A DNA stretch of 57,847 nt from Sphingomonas sp. (GTDB lineage: Bacteria > Pseudomonadota > Alphaproteobacteria > Sphingomonadales > Sphingomonadaceae): contig PAOI01000060.1 in NCBI GenBank assembly GCA_002707985.1, positions 1 through 57,847 on the forward strand. Reading direction: 5' to 3'. The number at the start of each line of letters is the position of its first letter. Positions within the stretch are counted from its first letter, which is position 1. The translations under genes and the position numbers were made by a program. This document shows, piece after piece, positions 44,113-54,437 of this stretch. The notes under the pieces are model-generated. The model was not told the origin of the DNA. It did not search any database and worked only from the letters and a program-made list of their open reading frames with translations.

Positions 44113-44210
44113 TCAGGCCGTTCCTCCGTTCGGGCGTTCGTTCGTCTGGCATGGATTGCGGGGTGCAGGCGCCGCGGCTTCGACGCAAGACCTTCGAATG
44201 TGGTTCCCAA

Positions 44211-44240
44211 GAAAAAGGGCGACCCGTTGCCGGGCCGCCC
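44211..44240 (-). terminator. Intrinsic terminator of the autotransporter gene
   Basis: Stem GGGCG/CGCCC plus CCCG/CGGG with one mismatch; on the minus strand followed by TTTTTC. It lies 21 bases after the autotransporter stop. Confidence 0.85.
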
Positions 44241-44261
44241 GATTTCATTTTGGTGCCTCTA

Positions 44262-47200
44262 TCAGAAGCGGAACGTGACCGAGCCCTGATAGGAGCGGTT
44301 TTCGATATCGTTCCGTTCGATCGTGGTGTTGGCCGAAAGCGCGACCCGCACCTTGGGCGTGTCATAGGCGATACCGCCGGAGACTTCGGCCCAATCCTGA
44401 TCCGTGCCGTTGAGCGCGAAACCGACCGGTGCACCGACACCGCCGACGAAGTTCGCCGAGAACGCCATCGGACGTTCGTCGAAATCATGGACATAATTGG
44501 CCGAGAGGAACGGACGGAACGTTCCGTTGCCCGACAGCGTCGCGCCGACGCGACCCTGGAAGCTCTTGAACTTGCCCATGTCATACTGGAGCGCCATCGG
44601 GCCGCCGATTTCCGCCGTCGGAGAGTAATCGACAGTCATGTAGCGGATCGAGGCACGCGGCGTGAGCGTGACCGAACCCATGTCCATCGGTGCGCTCAGA
44701 CCCAGCTGGCCGGTGATGGTCAGCGGATTGTCGCTGGCATGCAGCGTATAGGTCGTCCCACCGAGTGCGGCGGTGCGGCTTGCCTCGGTATCGAGCAGAC
44801 CGGCGCTGAACAACGTGTCGAACGTGACGGGACCCAGATTGCTGACGCCATAGAGCGTGCCCTGATACAGCGTCGCCTTGCTCGACTGGCCACCGATCGT
44901 GGTCGAGCCATCGAGCTGGGCATAGCTGACCGCAAAGCCGAGCATGCTGTTCGAGCCCAAGGCGGCTTCAACGCCGACCGTGGCATACCAGCCGTCGAAA
45001 TCGTCGGTAACGCCAGCGGCCGTGCTGGGAATGCCCGCGTCGCTTTCGCCGTCGATATAGCCGCCGGCCAGATAGACCGAAGCCTTGTCCGACACGGCAT
45101 GATCTTCCATCTGCATGCCGTTATCGGCGACGTTCGAGGCATAGCCCGAGGTCATCGTCATCACCGTGCCCATCGGGTTGCCGGCGAACGGCAGGAACGC
45201 CGTCGTTTCGTCGCCGGGCGTCGAAGCACCCGAAGCGAAGGCCGAGCTACGCTGCGTGATCATGCCGGCAAGCGTATCGAGCGCCACCATCGACATCGAT
45301 CCGGTCAGCGCCTGCGAACGCGGTGCCCAGCTTTCCAATGCGGCCTGAATCGCGGGGCCGCTGTACAGATCGAGCGGGCCATAAAGATCGGCGAGATGAT
45401 CATAGTTGCTACGATTGCGGTCGAGCAGCTTTGCATAGGCCGACTGCACCGGCGAGCTGCCGTCGATCACGTCGCTGTAATCGCCCGCCTGGACTTCGAC
45501 CGAAACGGCATTCGCGGAATAGCTGACTACCGGCGTCAGGATCGCGCTGAGCGGCGTGACGGCGTCGAATTCGCCACTGACACCGCCTTCGGCCGTTACC
45601 AGCGTGTAGGTATAGCCTTCGCGGATCATGGTGCCCGAAGTCGCAACCAGCGACAACGTGCCGCCGAGATTGGCAATACCGTCAAGCGGCACGCCTTCGT
45701 TGTCGGCCATGGTCGCGTTGACCGCGATCAGATCCGAATCGCCGGAGAGGCCCACGCTCGCCAGATAGGTCGACGCCGAGGCAGAAATATAATTGCCATA
45801 GAAGGACAGCGTGCCGTTGGTCGTCGGCGTGCCCGGTGCAATCACGCCCATCACATTGTCGAAATAGGGCGCAACGATGGTGCCGTTGCCCATCACGCCG
45901 CCGCTGATCAGCGAATAGTCGCCATAGGTGCCGATCACGCCGTCGACGGTGACCATGCCGGACCATTGGGCGATGCCCATGTTGCTCCACAGCAAGGCAT
46001 CCTCATCGATCACGAGGCCGGTCTCGGTCCCGCGGAGCGTGAGATTGTCGATCTCGATTTCGGCGTCGGACAGCGTGGTGGTACCCGCCGCCGCAAGCGT
46101 GACGTCGAAATAGCGCGAATTGACACCGGCTTCCGGATCATAATCGACATTGTTCGGAACATAGCCGGTGCCGCCCGGCAGACCGTTCTCGAGCGTGCCT
46201 TCGGGAAGCGCGGCAGTCGTCACTGTCCCGGCGGGCACTGCGGTATCGCCGCCGGTGCTCTGCGCCGCATTTTCTGCAACAGCGCCGAGATCGCCGACGC
46301 GGATGATGCCGTTGGTGTCTCCGCCCGCGACAGTCGCACCGCCGTCGGTCTCGCCGACGCCAGGGCCACCCCAATCGTCATATTCGACGACTTCGCCGGT
46401 GGACAGGTCGACGCAATAGCCCGAACCGTCGCACACCGCGCCGAACTTGGTGGTGTCATCCTCGCCGAACGCGCCCGCTCCAGGCGTGTCGGGAATGCCA
46501 TTCACCAACTGACCATCCTCGATGATCATGAAATTGGGATCGAGCGCGGTGACCCAGTGTTCGGGGTCGGTCCACTGACCGTCGCCTGCGGCTGCGGTGG
46601 TGTAGCGATAGGGGCTGTTCGCCGCGATCCAGTCCCAGAAGAGATAGAGCGGCTGATAGAAGCTCGAGGTGCCGTAGGTGCTGAACGGTTGGCCCGCGCC
46701 GTAATAGCGCGATCCGCCCGACAGAACGCCGATCACGACTTCGGTGTCGAACGTTTCGTCGAGGATCAGCGGACCGCCGGAATCGCCGCCAGCGGTAGTG
46801 CCTTCGGGATCGCGCGCGTCATCGCGGAAGATGTTGAAGTCGAGGGGGTTCTCGCGCGTCGGATCGTCGAAATCGAGCTGGTAGAGGTTCTGCTGATACG
46901 TGTCGTCGGGATAGCCGGGGAAACCGAGCAGCGTCCCGAACAGCGCATTGCCGCGGTCGCTCAGCGACCCCAGGATACCGATCATGTTCTCGGCGGCGCG
47001 GCGACGGAAGTCGACCCCGCCCGCGATCGGGCCGTTTCCGTAGCCCGTTACACCATAGCCGTTGACGCGCACGTGATAGCCCGTGCCATCGACCGAATCG
47101 ATCGAACCGGGAGCGGGAAGTGCGGAGAACAGCAGCGCCCAGGTCGGAACATTCGCTGCCGGCGTGTCGAGCGACGCCATCGCTACGTCACCCTGAAGGA

Positions 47201-47792
47201 AGCCGAGATCCTCCGGCCGTTCGATCGATTCCGGATTATAAATGATCTGGTTGACGTTGTAGACGTAGGAGTCCGGGACCGAGTTATAGCCCGCGTTGAT
47301 CCAGTCGATCAGCCCGCCGACCGCATCGGCCTTGAACGAGAAGGCCGCCGGAATGCCGCCGGTTGCGGCGCCGTAGGAATCAGGGGTCAGATCGTTCACA
47401 CAGTGTGCGGCGAAAATGACAGTGCGAGGATTGATCAGCGTGCCCGTGCAGACGAACCCATCGGCGCGATAGAACTGGCCGACGCCCGTGACATCCACGG
47501 CGTCGTCATAAATGCTGCCTTCGGTGCCGGGATTGACGTTATAGCCTTCGCCAGGGCCCTGAACGACGACCTGCGGTGCGTTCTCGACGAGCTGCGCAGG
47601 TGTGGGTGCGTTGGTGTGCGGAACGTTCTCGACAAACTGCGGTCCGCTCTGCGGAGCATTCTCGGCAAGAACAGGTCCATCCTGCGCCTGTGCGCCAGTC
47701 GCGCCTACGAGCAGCGCAAGTCCGGCTGCCGATCCCAGTAGCAATTTCTTGCGCGAGCGAGCCTGCGCAATGGAGTTCGAAGCAAATGCCAT
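44262..47792 (-). CDS. Autotransporter trypsin-like serine protease
   Basis: 1176 residues. Signal peptide (about 1-37), three imperfect 9-residue repeats centred on ENAPQ-like cores (42-76), then a trypsin-like domain with H130 (FAAHC), D202 (GDVAMASLD) and S338 (GGDSGGP). A long Gly/Ser/Thr-rich beta-helix-like passenger (about 440-830) follows, then a C-terminal autotransporter barrel ending SVTFRF. Expected to be surface-exposed or cleaved off. ATG at 47790-47792 with GGGGGA seven bases upstream. Monocistronic. Its target is unknown. Confidence 0.9.
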   Translation of the reverse strand: MAFASNSIAQARSRKKLLLGSAAGLALLVGATGAQAQDGPVLAENAPQSGPQFVENVPHTNAPTPAQLVENAPQVVVQGPGEGYNVNPGTEGSIYDDAVDVTGVGQFYRADGFVCTGTLINPRTVIFAAHCVNDLTPDSYGAATGGIPAAFSFKADAVGGLIDWINAGYNSVPDSYVYNVNQIIYNPESIERPEDLGFLQGDVAMASLDTPAANVPTWALLFSALPAPGSIDSVDGTGYHVRVNGYGVTGYGNGPIAGGVDFRRRAAENMIGILGSLSDRGNALFGTLLGFPGYPDDTYQQNLYQLDFDDPTRENPLDFNIFRDDARDPEGTTAGGDSGGPLILDETFDTEVVIGVLSGGSRYYGAGQPFSTYGTSSFYQPLYLFWDWIAANSPYRYTTAAAGDGQWTDPEHWVTALDPNFMIIEDGQLVNGIPDTPGAGAFGEDDTTKFGAVCDGSGYCVDLSTGEVVEYDDWGGPGVGETDGGATVAGGDTNGIIRVGDLGAVAENAAQSTGGDTAVPAGTVTTAALPEGTLENGLPGGTGYVPNNVDYDPEAGVNSRYFDVTLAAAGTTTLSDAEIEIDNLTLRGTETGLVIDEDALLWSNMGIAQWSGMVTVDGVIGTYGDYSLISGGVMGNGTIVAPYFDNVMGVIAPGTPTTNGTLSFYGNYISASASTYLASVGLSGDSDLIAVNATMADNEGVPLDGIANLGGTLSLVATSGTMIREGYTYTLVTAEGGVSGEFDAVTPLSAILTPVVSYSANAVSVEVQAGDYSDVIDGSSPVQSAYAKLLDRNRSNYDHLADLYGPLDLYSGPAIQAALESWAPRSQALTGSMSMVALDTLAGMITQRSSAFASGASTPGDETTAFLPFAGNPMGTVMTMTSGYASNVADNGMQMEDHAVSDKASVYLAGGYIDGESDAGIPSTAAGVTDDFDGWYATVGVEAALGSNSMLGFAVSYAQLDGSTTIGGQSSKATLYQGTLYGVSNLGPVTFDTLFSAGLLDTEASRTAALGGTTYTLHASDNPLTITGQLGLSAPMDMGSVTLTPRASIRYMTVDYSPTAEIGGPMALQYDMGKFKSFQGRVGATLSGNGTFRPFLSANYVHDFDERPMAFSANFVGGVGAPVGFALNGTDQDWAEVSGGIAYDTPKVRVALSANTTIERNDIENRSYQGSVTFRF

Positions 47793-48010
47793 GTGATGAT
47801 CCCCCGTTTTTACCGGGCGTGCAATCGTGGTGCCGCCACAGAATGCCCTAGGGCTAAGCCGGAGGTTCATTGGAAACAAGAGGTTATGTGACAGAATCAA
47901 GGCGCATTGTTGCCGACTGCGGCATGTCGGCAACGCTGAAGACAGGCAAATAGTCCTTCGCTGGCGAATTCTTACAATCGCGCACGGCCGGTGATGTCGC
48001 GCGCCTTAAA

Positions 48011-48040
48011 AAGAAAAGGGCGCCCCCGAAGGGACGCCCC
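48011..48040 (-). terminator. Intrinsic terminator after rpsI
   Basis: Stem GGGCG/CGCCC plus CCC/GGG (48018-48039) with T-rich TTTTCTTTTT on the minus strand. About 40 bases after the rpsI stop. Confidence 0.8.
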
Positions 48041-48078
48041 GATCCTTTTGCCGAGTCGCCGCTGAAGCGGCGCCGCAA

Positions 48079-48588
48079 TCAGCGCTTCGAGAACTGGAAG
48101 CTGCGGCGGGCCTTCGCCTTGCCGTACTTCTTACGCTCGACCGCGCGGCTGTCGCGGGTCAGGAAGCCGGCGCGCTTCACCGTGGTGCGCAGCGCCGGTT
48201 CATAGCGCGTCAGTGCCTGGGCGATGCCGTGCTTGACCGCGCCTGCCTGGCCCGAAAGGCCGCCGCCCTTGACGGTGCAGACGATGTCATACTGACCTTC
48301 GCGAGCGGCAACCGCGAACGGCTGGTTGATCACCAGGCGCAGCGTCGGACGCGCGAAATAGATTTCCTGATCGCGACCGTTGATCGTGATCTTGCCCGTG
48401 CCCGGCTTCAGCCAGACGCGCGCGACCGCGTCCTTGCGACGGCCGGTCGCATAAGCGCGGCCATAGGCGTCGAGTTCCTGCTCGCGCAGCGGCGCGGTTT
48501 CAACCGGAGTGGTTTCGACGCCTGCTTCGGCGCCTTCGGTCTGGACGACGTCGCCCAGATCGGAAAGGGACTGGCGATTGTCGGTCAT
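48079..48588 (-). CDS. rpsI: 30S ribosomal protein S9 (uS9)
   Basis: 169 residues. The conserved S9 domain starts at about residue 44 ([13 protein letters not shown]) and ends with the basic tail [11 protein letters not shown] that reaches the P-site tRNA. It carries an acidic N-terminal extension of about 40 residues, common in alphaproteobacteria. Start overlaps the rplM stop by one base. Confidence 0.97.
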   Translation of the reverse strand: MTDNRQSLSDLGDVVQTEGAEAGVETTPVETAPLREQELDAYGRAYATGRRKDAVARVWLKPGTGKITINGRDQEIYFARPTLRLVINQPFAVAAREGQYDIVCTVKGGGLSGQAGAVKHGIAQALTRYEPALRTTVKRAGFLTRDSRAVERKKYGKAKARRSFQFSKR

Positions 48589-49067
48589 TATGCGCCCACC
48601 TTGTTCTTGCGGCTCAGCGCCGCGACATCGAGAACCTCGGGGTTCTGGCCATCATGCGGATGTTCCGAACCGGCATAGATGCGCAGGTTGCGCATCTGCT
48701 GACGACCCAGCGGGCCGCGCGGGATCATGCGCTCAACGGCCTTTTCCAGCACGCGCTCGGGGAAGCGACCTTCCAGCACCTTGTCGGGCGTGATCGCCTT
48801 GATGCCGCCTGCATAGCCGGTGTGCTTGTAATAGACCTTGTCGGTCAGCTTCTTGCCGGTGAACTTCACCTTTTCGGCGTTGATCACGATGACATTGTCG
48901 CCGCAATCGACGTGCGGGGTGAAGCTGGTCTTGTGCTTACCGCGCAGCAGGTTGGCGATGATCACCGCAGTGCGGCCGACCACCAGGCCTTCGGCATCGA
49001 TCAGATACCATTTCTTTTCCACCTCTGCCGGCTTGACCGACTTGGTGGTCTTCATGAGCGCTTTCAT
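48588..49067 (-). CDS. rplM: 50S ribosomal protein L13 (uL13)
   Basis: 159 residues: [57 protein letters not shown] and [17 protein letters not shown] are diagnostic. I choose the ATG at 49065-49067 with GAGG nine bases upstream; an ATG at 49053-49055 would also work. Co-transcribed with rpsI. Confidence 0.97.
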   Translation of the reverse strand: MKALMKTTKSVKPAEVEKKWYLIDAEGLVVGRTAVIIANLLRGKHKTSFTPHVDCGDNVIVINAEKVKFTGKKLTDKVYYKHTGYAGGIKAITPDKVLEGRFPERVLEKAVERMIPRGPLGRQQMRNLRIYAGSEHPHDGQNPEVLDVAALSRKNKVGA

Positions 49068-49097
49068 GGCTCTGGACCTCTTGGGTTTGAAATGCAG

Positions 49098-49123
49098 CAC
49101 GCCGCCCGATCAGGAGCGGCGTG
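49098..49123 (-). promoter_or_regulatory. Stem-loop in the rplM 5' leader
   Basis: Eight-base stem CACGCCGC/GCGGCGTG with a 10-base loop, about 30 bases upstream of the rplM start on the transcribed strand. L13 autoregulation through leader structures is known in other bacteria; this one may be analogous. Confidence 0.4.
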
Positions 49124-49200
49124 TTTCGCGGGCCATTTGTCCGAAGATATGCCGGAAGTCAAGCAATTATGCGGGTTTCCAAACGGGTATTATGATACCG

Positions 49201-50016
49201 TCAGCGTTCAGGGGAGACGGTGAGCGTTGTTTCGGCGGTCATGATGCCGGCTTCTGCCCCGGTGCCGGTTTCGGTCGATGACCGGGCCTCGCTGCGCCGG
49301 ATCAGGCCGGTTGCCGGATCGATCACGCGCCCCTCGCGCTGGCTGATCCGCGTGGCCTCTGCGGCCGGAACGCTGCCGCTCGCGCTGGTGACGATATAGA
49401 GCAGGGGCCCTTGCGCACGCGTTTCCATGGTTCCGGTCAGGCTGACGCTGTCGCCCGACGCGCTGCGCCCCGGAATGGTGACGGGTTCGGTCGTTCCCGG
49501 CGCCGCGAAGGGACCCGGAGCGGCAATGGCGGTGACCATCGATCCGAAAGTGCGGATCCGCCGCTCCTCCGGCCAGCCTTTCAGCGTCGTCACGACCTGT
49601 TCGATGAAACGGTCGCGCGCCTCGCTTTCGACAACGCCCTTGGTCGTCGCATAGCGTTCGGCGATGCCGTGGCAGAAATCCTCCCACAATGCGTCGAGAT
49701 CGTCGACGGCAACGGCTTCTCCGGCTGCATTGAGATGGATGGCGATCGTGCGATCGATCAGAAAGCGATAGCCGGCTTCATAGAGCGCGCCTTCCATGCC
49801 AGCGGATTCGCCCGACGCGGCCAGCACCGTCACATCGGCGCGATACCCCGATCCTTCGCGGCTAAACCGGACCCGGCGTTCGGCAGTATATATCCTCCGC
49901 TCCTCGCCATCGGTTTCGACGCGACGAATCGTGACGTGCAGCGTGACATCGGTTGGGGGCGCAAATACGGGCGCGGCCGCGGGGACCGCCTGCAACAGCA
50001 CAAGAGCGGCAAGCAT
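49201..50016 (-). CDS. Exported protein of unknown function
   Basis: 271 residues with a short signal peptide (LVLLQAVPAAAPVFA). The mature part is beta-rich, with an antiparallel pattern (VTLHVTIRRVE, RRIYTAERRVRFSR, ADVTVLAASGES) and a central helical segment. No motif I recognise. Starts eight bases after cutA on the same strand, so it is probably the third gene of the ctaA-cutA unit. Confidence 0.8.
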   Translation of the reverse strand: MLAALVLLQAVPAAAPVFAPPTDVTLHVTIRRVETDGEERRIYTAERRVRFSREGSGYRADVTVLAASGESAGMEGALYEAGYRFLIDRTIAIHLNAAGEAVAVDDLDALWEDFCHGIAERYATTKGVVESEARDRFIEQVVTTLKGWPEERRIRTFGSMVTAIAAPGPFAAPGTTEPVTIPGRSASGDSVSLTGTMETRAQGPLLYIVTSASGSVPAAEATRISQREGRVIDPATGLIRRSEARSSTETGTGAEAGIMTAETTLTVSPER

Positions 50017-50024
50017 AAGCGCGC

Positions 50025-50342
50025 TCAGTCCCCGGTTTCCCTGGCGACCCAGTCAAACACGGCGTCGCCGACGCCCGCCGGCCAGGCTTCGGCAACGGCG
50101 AGGTCATAGGGATGCAGCGCTTCGATCCGCTCGCGCAGCGGCGTGGCCAGCGCAATCGCGGTCTTGAACAGCACCGGGGTTTCGCCGTCGCGCGCGATGT
50201 CGCCCTGCCAGCGATAGACCGACATGCAGTCGCCCATCACATTGGCACAGGCGGCGAGCCGTTCCGCGACGATGGTTTCCGCCACCTGCTGCGCTACCTC
50301 CCGATCGGGAAAGGTCGCATAGACGATGGCGATGTCGCTCAC
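50025..50342 (-). CDS. cutA: Divalent-cation tolerance protein CutA
   Basis: 105 residues: YATFPDREVAQQVAETIVAE, LAACANV and SVYRWQGDI are the CutA signatures of a trimeric PII-like ferredoxin-fold protein. The GTG at 50340-50342 overlaps the ctaA stop by four bases. The family is linked to copper and other metal tolerance, but its biochemical role is unclear. Confidence 0.93.
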   Translation of the reverse strand: MSDIAIVYATFPDREVAQQVAETIVAERLAACANVMGDCMSVYRWQGDIARDGETPVLFKTAIALATPLRERIEALHPYDLAVAEAWPAGVGDAVFDWVARETGD

Positions 50343-51370
50343 CGGGGACGGCCCAGGACATGCGCGCCCCACACCGTGGCGACGACCAGCATCACTCCGG
50401 TAAACTGATGCAGCGCGGCAAGGGCGATCGGCATGCCGGCCATCACGGTTGCGATGCCGAGCAGGATCTGAATGCCGAATGCAGTATGGATCGCGATCGA
50501 GGCGTGACGGCTCCCGGCGGCCCGCACCTGCCGGGCAAAAAGGATCAGCGCGGCGACAGTGACCCATGCCCACCAGCGATGGATGAAATGCACCGTCGCG
50601 GGATCGTTGACGATCGCGGAAAGGCCATAGGTCGCAACGCCTTCATAAGGGACGAGCCGCCCGTTCATCAGCGGCCAGTCATTCGCGATCAGCCCGGCGT
50701 TCAGCCCGGCGACGAACGCGCCATAGAGCAGCTGGATGAACAGGACGATGCCGACAATAACTGCCGAACGCGTCAGCTTTGCCGGGCGCGATGCCGGGTT
50801 GCGATGCAGTGCCATCAGATCCTGCGCTTCCCACAGGATCGCCGACAGGATGGTCAGCGCCAGCAACAGATGCGTCGCGAGTCGGAAATGGCTGACATCG
50901 GTACGCACGGTCAGCCCGGAGGTGACCATCCACCAGCCGACCACGCCCTGAAGCCCGCCGAGCGCCAGCAGGCCGACAAGCCGCCAGCCATGGCCGTGCG
51001 GAATCGCCTTGCGGATCGCGAACACCACCAGCGGCACGAAGAACGCGAAGCCGATCAGCCGTCCGATCAGCCGATGGAGATATTCCCAGAAGAATATCCC
51101 CTTGAACTGCCCCAGCGTCATGCTGTTGTGGACCAGCTTATATTCGGGAATCTGCTGATATTTGGCGAACTCGGCCTGCCACTGCGCTTCGCTGAGCGGC
51201 GGGATGATGCCGGTCACCGGCTTCCATTCGGTAATCGACAGGCCCGACTCGGTCAGGCGGGTGATGCCGCCGACGACGACCATCGTCACGATCAGAGCTG
51301 CCACGGCATATAGCCAGATCGCCAGCGCGCGCGGCCGGGCAGTGGCGGGGATGGGAGTGGGCTGAAGCAT
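50339..51370 (-). CDS. ctaA: Heme A synthase (COX15/CtaA)
   Basis: 343 residues with about eight membrane helices. GGITRLTESGLSITEWKPVTG near the N-terminus is the COX15 signature. Candidate heme ligands are EYLHR, SHFRLATHL, FIHRWWAW and LHQFTG. Converts heme O to heme A for cytochrome aa3 oxidase. Conserved alphaproteobacterial type 2 form. Confidence 0.95.
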   Translation of the reverse strand: MLQPTPIPATARPRALAIWLYAVAALIVTMVVVGGITRLTESGLSITEWKPVTGIIPPLSEAQWQAEFAKYQQIPEYKLVHNSMTLGQFKGIFFWEYLHRLIGRLIGFAFFVPLVVFAIRKAIPHGHGWRLVGLLALGGLQGVVGWWMVTSGLTVRTDVSHFRLATHLLLALTILSAILWEAQDLMALHRNPASRPAKLTRSAVIVGIVLFIQLLYGAFVAGLNAGLIANDWPLMNGRLVPYEGVATYGLSAIVNDPATVHFIHRWWAWVTVAALILFARQVRAAGSRHASIAIHTAFGIQILLGIATVMAGMPIALAALHQFTGVMLVVATVWGAHVLGRPR

Positions 51371-51498
51371 GGCCGCCGTTTAAATTCGGCTCTTACGAAA
51401 AGCGAATCTTTTGGCCGTCATTTCCAGGCGTGCGCGAGCGCCATGATTCTTTGCGATGATATGTTGTAACTTAATCTGCGCCGGTCTATATCGCTGCC

Positions 51499-51885
51499 AT
51501 GGTTCAGGCGCTTACCTTTTCCCGGCTGTGGGAAGGCATCGATTCGCGATTCGATCGCTATGCGATGGCGATCAGCGGCCTGTGCGTGGTCCATTGCCTT
51601 GCAACGACGGTGTTTCTAGCGCTGCTTTCTTCGGCGGGCGGGCTCCTCAATCCGGTAATCCACGAAGTCGGTCTCGTGCTGGCGATCCTGTTCGGCATCG
51701 TCGCGCTGGGGCGCGGCATCGTTTCCCACGGCTATATGATGCCGGCGGTGGTGGGTGCCTTTGGTCTCGGCATGATGGCCGGTGCGCTGCGGCTCGAACA
51801 CGGCACCTATGAGACGCTTTGGACTTTGGTCGGCGTCGCGCTGGTTGCCCTCGGCCACGATCTAAATCGCCGCGCGACCTATTGA
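51499..51885 (+). CDS. MerC-domain membrane protein
   Basis: 128 residues, four membrane segments and the metal-binding GLCVVHCLAT (CxxHC) in the first. MerC proteins carry metal ions across the membrane; many outside mercury operons are linked to zinc. The next gene is a Zur-type repressor 58 bases on, and the leader contains ATGTTGTAAC (51462-51471), which resembles a Zur-box half site. A zinc-import role is inferred. Confidence 0.88.
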   Translation: MVQALTFSRLWEGIDSRFDRYAMAISGLCVVHCLATTVFLALLSSAGGLLNPVIHEVGLVLAILFGIVALGRGIVSHGYMMPAVVGAFGLGMMAGALRLEHGTYETLWTLVGVALVALGHDLNRRATY

Positions 51886-51943
51886 GCATATCGCCGGTCG
51901 TATCGAGCTTGCCCGTGCGGTGTGGCGAGCCTACATCCCTTTC

Positions 51944-52408
51944 ATGCACGCGCACGAACATCATGAGCACCATGGCGCAGCACTGACGCGGGCTGCCAAG
52001 GTGACGCTGGAAAAAGCCGGCGAGCAATGGACCACCATGCGACAACGCGTGTTCGAGGCGCTCGCCGCGTCGGACAAGCCTGCCTCGGCTTATGACGTGG
52101 CGGACGCCGTGTCGAAGGCAGAGGGCCGTCGTGTCGCCGCCAACAGCGTCTATCGCATCCTCGATCTGTTCGTTGCGTCCAATCTGGCCCGCCGGGTGGA
52201 AAGCGCCAACGCCTATGTCGCGAACGCGCATCCCGATTGCCTGCACGATTGCATCTTCCTCGTCTGCGACGCGTGCGGCCAGACGACGCATATCGACAAT
52301 GATGCGATCACCAGCAATGTGCGTTCGGCCGCCGAAAGCGCCGGGTTTTCGCCGGTGCGGCCGGTGATCGAAGTGCGTGGCACCTGCAGCGATTGCGAGA
52401 ACGACTGA
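51944..52408 (+). CDS. zur: Fur-family regulator, Zur-like
   Basis: 154 residues. The N-terminus is His-rich (HAHEHHEHH, residues 2-10), followed by the winged helix (MRQRVFEALAASDKPASAYD, NSVYRILDLFV) and a dimerisation domain with two CxxC zinc sites (CDAC, CSDC). The AYxVYRxLdlF pattern is that of the Zur subgroup. ATG at 51944; an in-frame GTG further upstream (51920) is less likely. Probably autoregulated with merC. Confidence 0.85.
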   Translation: MHAHEHHEHHGAALTRAAKVTLEKAGEQWTTMRQRVFEALAASDKPASAYDVADAVSKAEGRRVAANSVYRILDLFVASNLARRVESANAYVANAHPDCLHDCIFLVCDACGQTTHIDNDAITSNVRSAAESAGFSPVRPVIEVRGTCSDCEND

Positions 52409-52508
52409 CCGCCGGTTGCGGCGATTTGCACGCCCGAGGAAAATCTGCACCGAAATTTGACGGGTCGAACCGTTCGACTTGTCGGATCGAGTGGAGTAAG
52501 CAGGCGCG

Positions 52509-54437
52509 ATGGTTGACGTTCCTGAGACGCCGTTGCTCGACACGGTCCACACTCCCGAAGACCTTCGAAAGCTGAAGCCCGCGCAGTTGCGGCAACTTGC
52601 CGACGAATTGCGCGCCGAAACAATTTCTGCGGTAGGGGTTACCGGTGGCCATCTCGGTTCCGGCCTTGGCGTCGTCGAACTGACGGTTGCGATCCACTAT
52701 ATCTTCAACACGCCCGAGGATCGCCTGATCTGGGACGTCGGGCATCAATGCTATCCGCACAAGATTCTCACCGGCCGGCGCGACCGCATTCGCACGCTGC
52801 GGCAGGGCGGGGGGCTGTCCGGTTTCACCAAGCGTACCGAAAGCGAATATGATCCGTTCGGCGCCGCGCACAGTTCGACGTCGATTTCCGCCGCGCTGGG
52901 CTTTGCCGTCGCCAACAAGCTGAATGACAGGCCGGGCAAGGCGGTTGCCGTGATCGGCGACGGCGCGATGAGCGCTGGTATGGCCTATGAGGCGATGAAC
53001 AACGCCGAAGCCGCCGGCAACCGGCTGATCGTCATCCTCAACGACAATGACATGTCGATTGCGCCGCCGGTGGGCGGGCTTTCGGCCTATCTCGCGCGGC
53101 TGATCTCCAGCTCCGAATATATCGGGCTGCGCAGCCTGGCGAAGAAGGTGACCAAGAAGCTTTCGCGCCGCGTCCATAAGGGGCTGGGCAAGGCGGAGGA
53201 ATTCACGCGCGGCATGGTGACCGGCGGGACGTTGTTCGAGGAGCTGGGCTTTTATTATGTCGGCCCGATCGACGGACATAATCTCGACCATCTGATCCCG
53301 GTGCTCGAAAATGTTCGCGACAGCGAGCAGGGGCCTATCCTGGTCCATGTCGTGACCAAAAAGGGCAAGGGCTATGGCCCGGCCGAAAATGCCGCCGACA
53401 AATATCATGGCGTCCAGAAATTCGACGTGATCACCGGCGCGCAGGCAAAGGCGCCTCCCGGCCCGCCCAGCTATCAGAATGTGTTCGGCGAAACACTGGC
53501 AAAGCTCGCCGAGAGCGACGACCGGATCGTCGCGATCACTGCCGCGATGCCGTCGGGCACGGGTGTCGACAAATTCGCCAAGGCGCATCCCGGCCGCGCG
53601 TTCGATGTCGGTATTGCCGAACAGCATGCCGTTACCTTTGCCGCGGGTCTGGCCGCGCAGGGGATGCGGCCTTTCTGTGCGATCTACTCCACCTTCCTGC
53701 AGCGCGCCTTCGATCAGGTGGTGCATGATGTCGCGATCCAGAACCTGCCGGTGCGCTTTGCGATCGATCGCGCGGGTCTGGTCGGGGCCGATGGTGCGAC
53801 GCATGCGGGCAGCTTCGACATCACCTATCTGGCGACGCTTCCCAACTTCGTGGTGATGGCCGCAGCGGATGAGGCGGAACTGGTCCATATGACCTATACC
53901 GCCGCCGAATATGATGCCGGGCCGATCGCGGTGCGCTATCCGCGCGGGTCGGGAGTCGGCATCGCGCTCCCGGAAACCCCCGAAAAGCTCGAAATCGGCA
54001 AGGGGCGGATCGTTCGCGAGGGCAAGAAGGTTGCGATCCTGTCGCTCGGCACACGGCTTGCCGAAGCGCTCAAGGCTGCCGACACGCTCGACGCCAAGGG
54101 GCTATCGACCACCGTTGCCGATCTGCGCTTTGCCAAACCACTCGACGAGGCGCTGATCCGCTCGCTGCTGACGACCCACGAAGTCGCGGTAACGGTCGAA
54201 GAGGGCGCGATCGGCGGGCTCGGCGCGCATGTGCTGACGATGGCGAGCGACGAAGGGCTGACGGACGGCGGGCTCAAGATCCGCACCATGCGCCTGCCCG
54301 ATATCTTCCAGGATCACGACAAGCCCGAGAAGCAATATGACGAAGCCGGCCTCAATGCCGAGCATATTGTCGATACCGTGCTCAAGGCGCTGCGCCACAA
54401 TGCGCCCGGCGTGGTGGAAGAGGGCGCTCGCGCCTGA
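52509..54437 (+). CDS. dxs: 1-deoxy-D-xylulose-5-phosphate synthase
   Basis: 642 residues, the first enzyme of the MEP isoprenoid pathway, joining pyruvate and glyceraldehyde 3-phosphate. [16 protein letters not shown], the TPP motif [17 protein letters not shown], and the transketolase-type [12 protein letters not shown] are present. ATG 52509. The upstream region holds a small inverted repeat GTCGAA/TTCGAC at 52464-52478. Followed by tlyA. Confidence 0.97.
   Translation: MVDVPETPLLDTVHTPEDLRKLKPAQLRQLADELRAETISAVGVTGGHLGSGLGVVELTVAIHYIFNTPEDRLIWDVGHQCYPHKILTGRRDRIRTLRQGGGLSGFTKRTESEYDPFGAAHSSTSISAALGFAVANKLNDRPGKAVAVIGDGAMSAGMAYEAMNNAEAAGNRLIVILNDNDMSIAPPVGGLSAYLARLISSSEYIGLRSLAKKVTKKLSRRVHKGLGKAEEFTRGMVTGGTLFEELGFYYVGPIDGHNLDHLIPVLENVRDSEQGPILVHVVTKKGKGYGPAENAADKYHGVQKFDVITGAQAKAPPGPPSYQNVFGETLAKLAESDDRIVAITAAMPSGTGVDKFAKAHPGRAFDVGIAEQHAVTFAAGLAAQGMRPFCAIYSTFLQRAFDQVVHDVAIQNLPVRFAIDRAGLVGADGATHAGSFDITYLATLPNFVVMAAADEAELVHMTYTAAEYDAGPIAVRYPRGSGVGIALPETPEKLEIGKGRIVREGKKVAILSLGTRLAEALKAADTLDAKGLSTTVADLRFAKPLDEALIRSLLTTHEVAVTVEEGAIGGLGAHVLTMASDEGLTDGGLKIRTMRLPDIFQDHDKPEKQYDEAGLNAEHIVDTVLKALRHNAPGVVEEGARA

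Noticed and set aside
43800..47741. 1313-codon plus-strand open frame opposite the autotransporter
   Set aside because: The minus-strand gene has signal peptide, intact protease triad, barrel, ribosome binding site and terminator. The antisense frame shows none of these.
52464..52478. Inverted repeat GTCGAA/TTCGAC upstream of dxs
   Set aside because: Only six bases per arm with a common sequence; one copy is not enough to call an operator.
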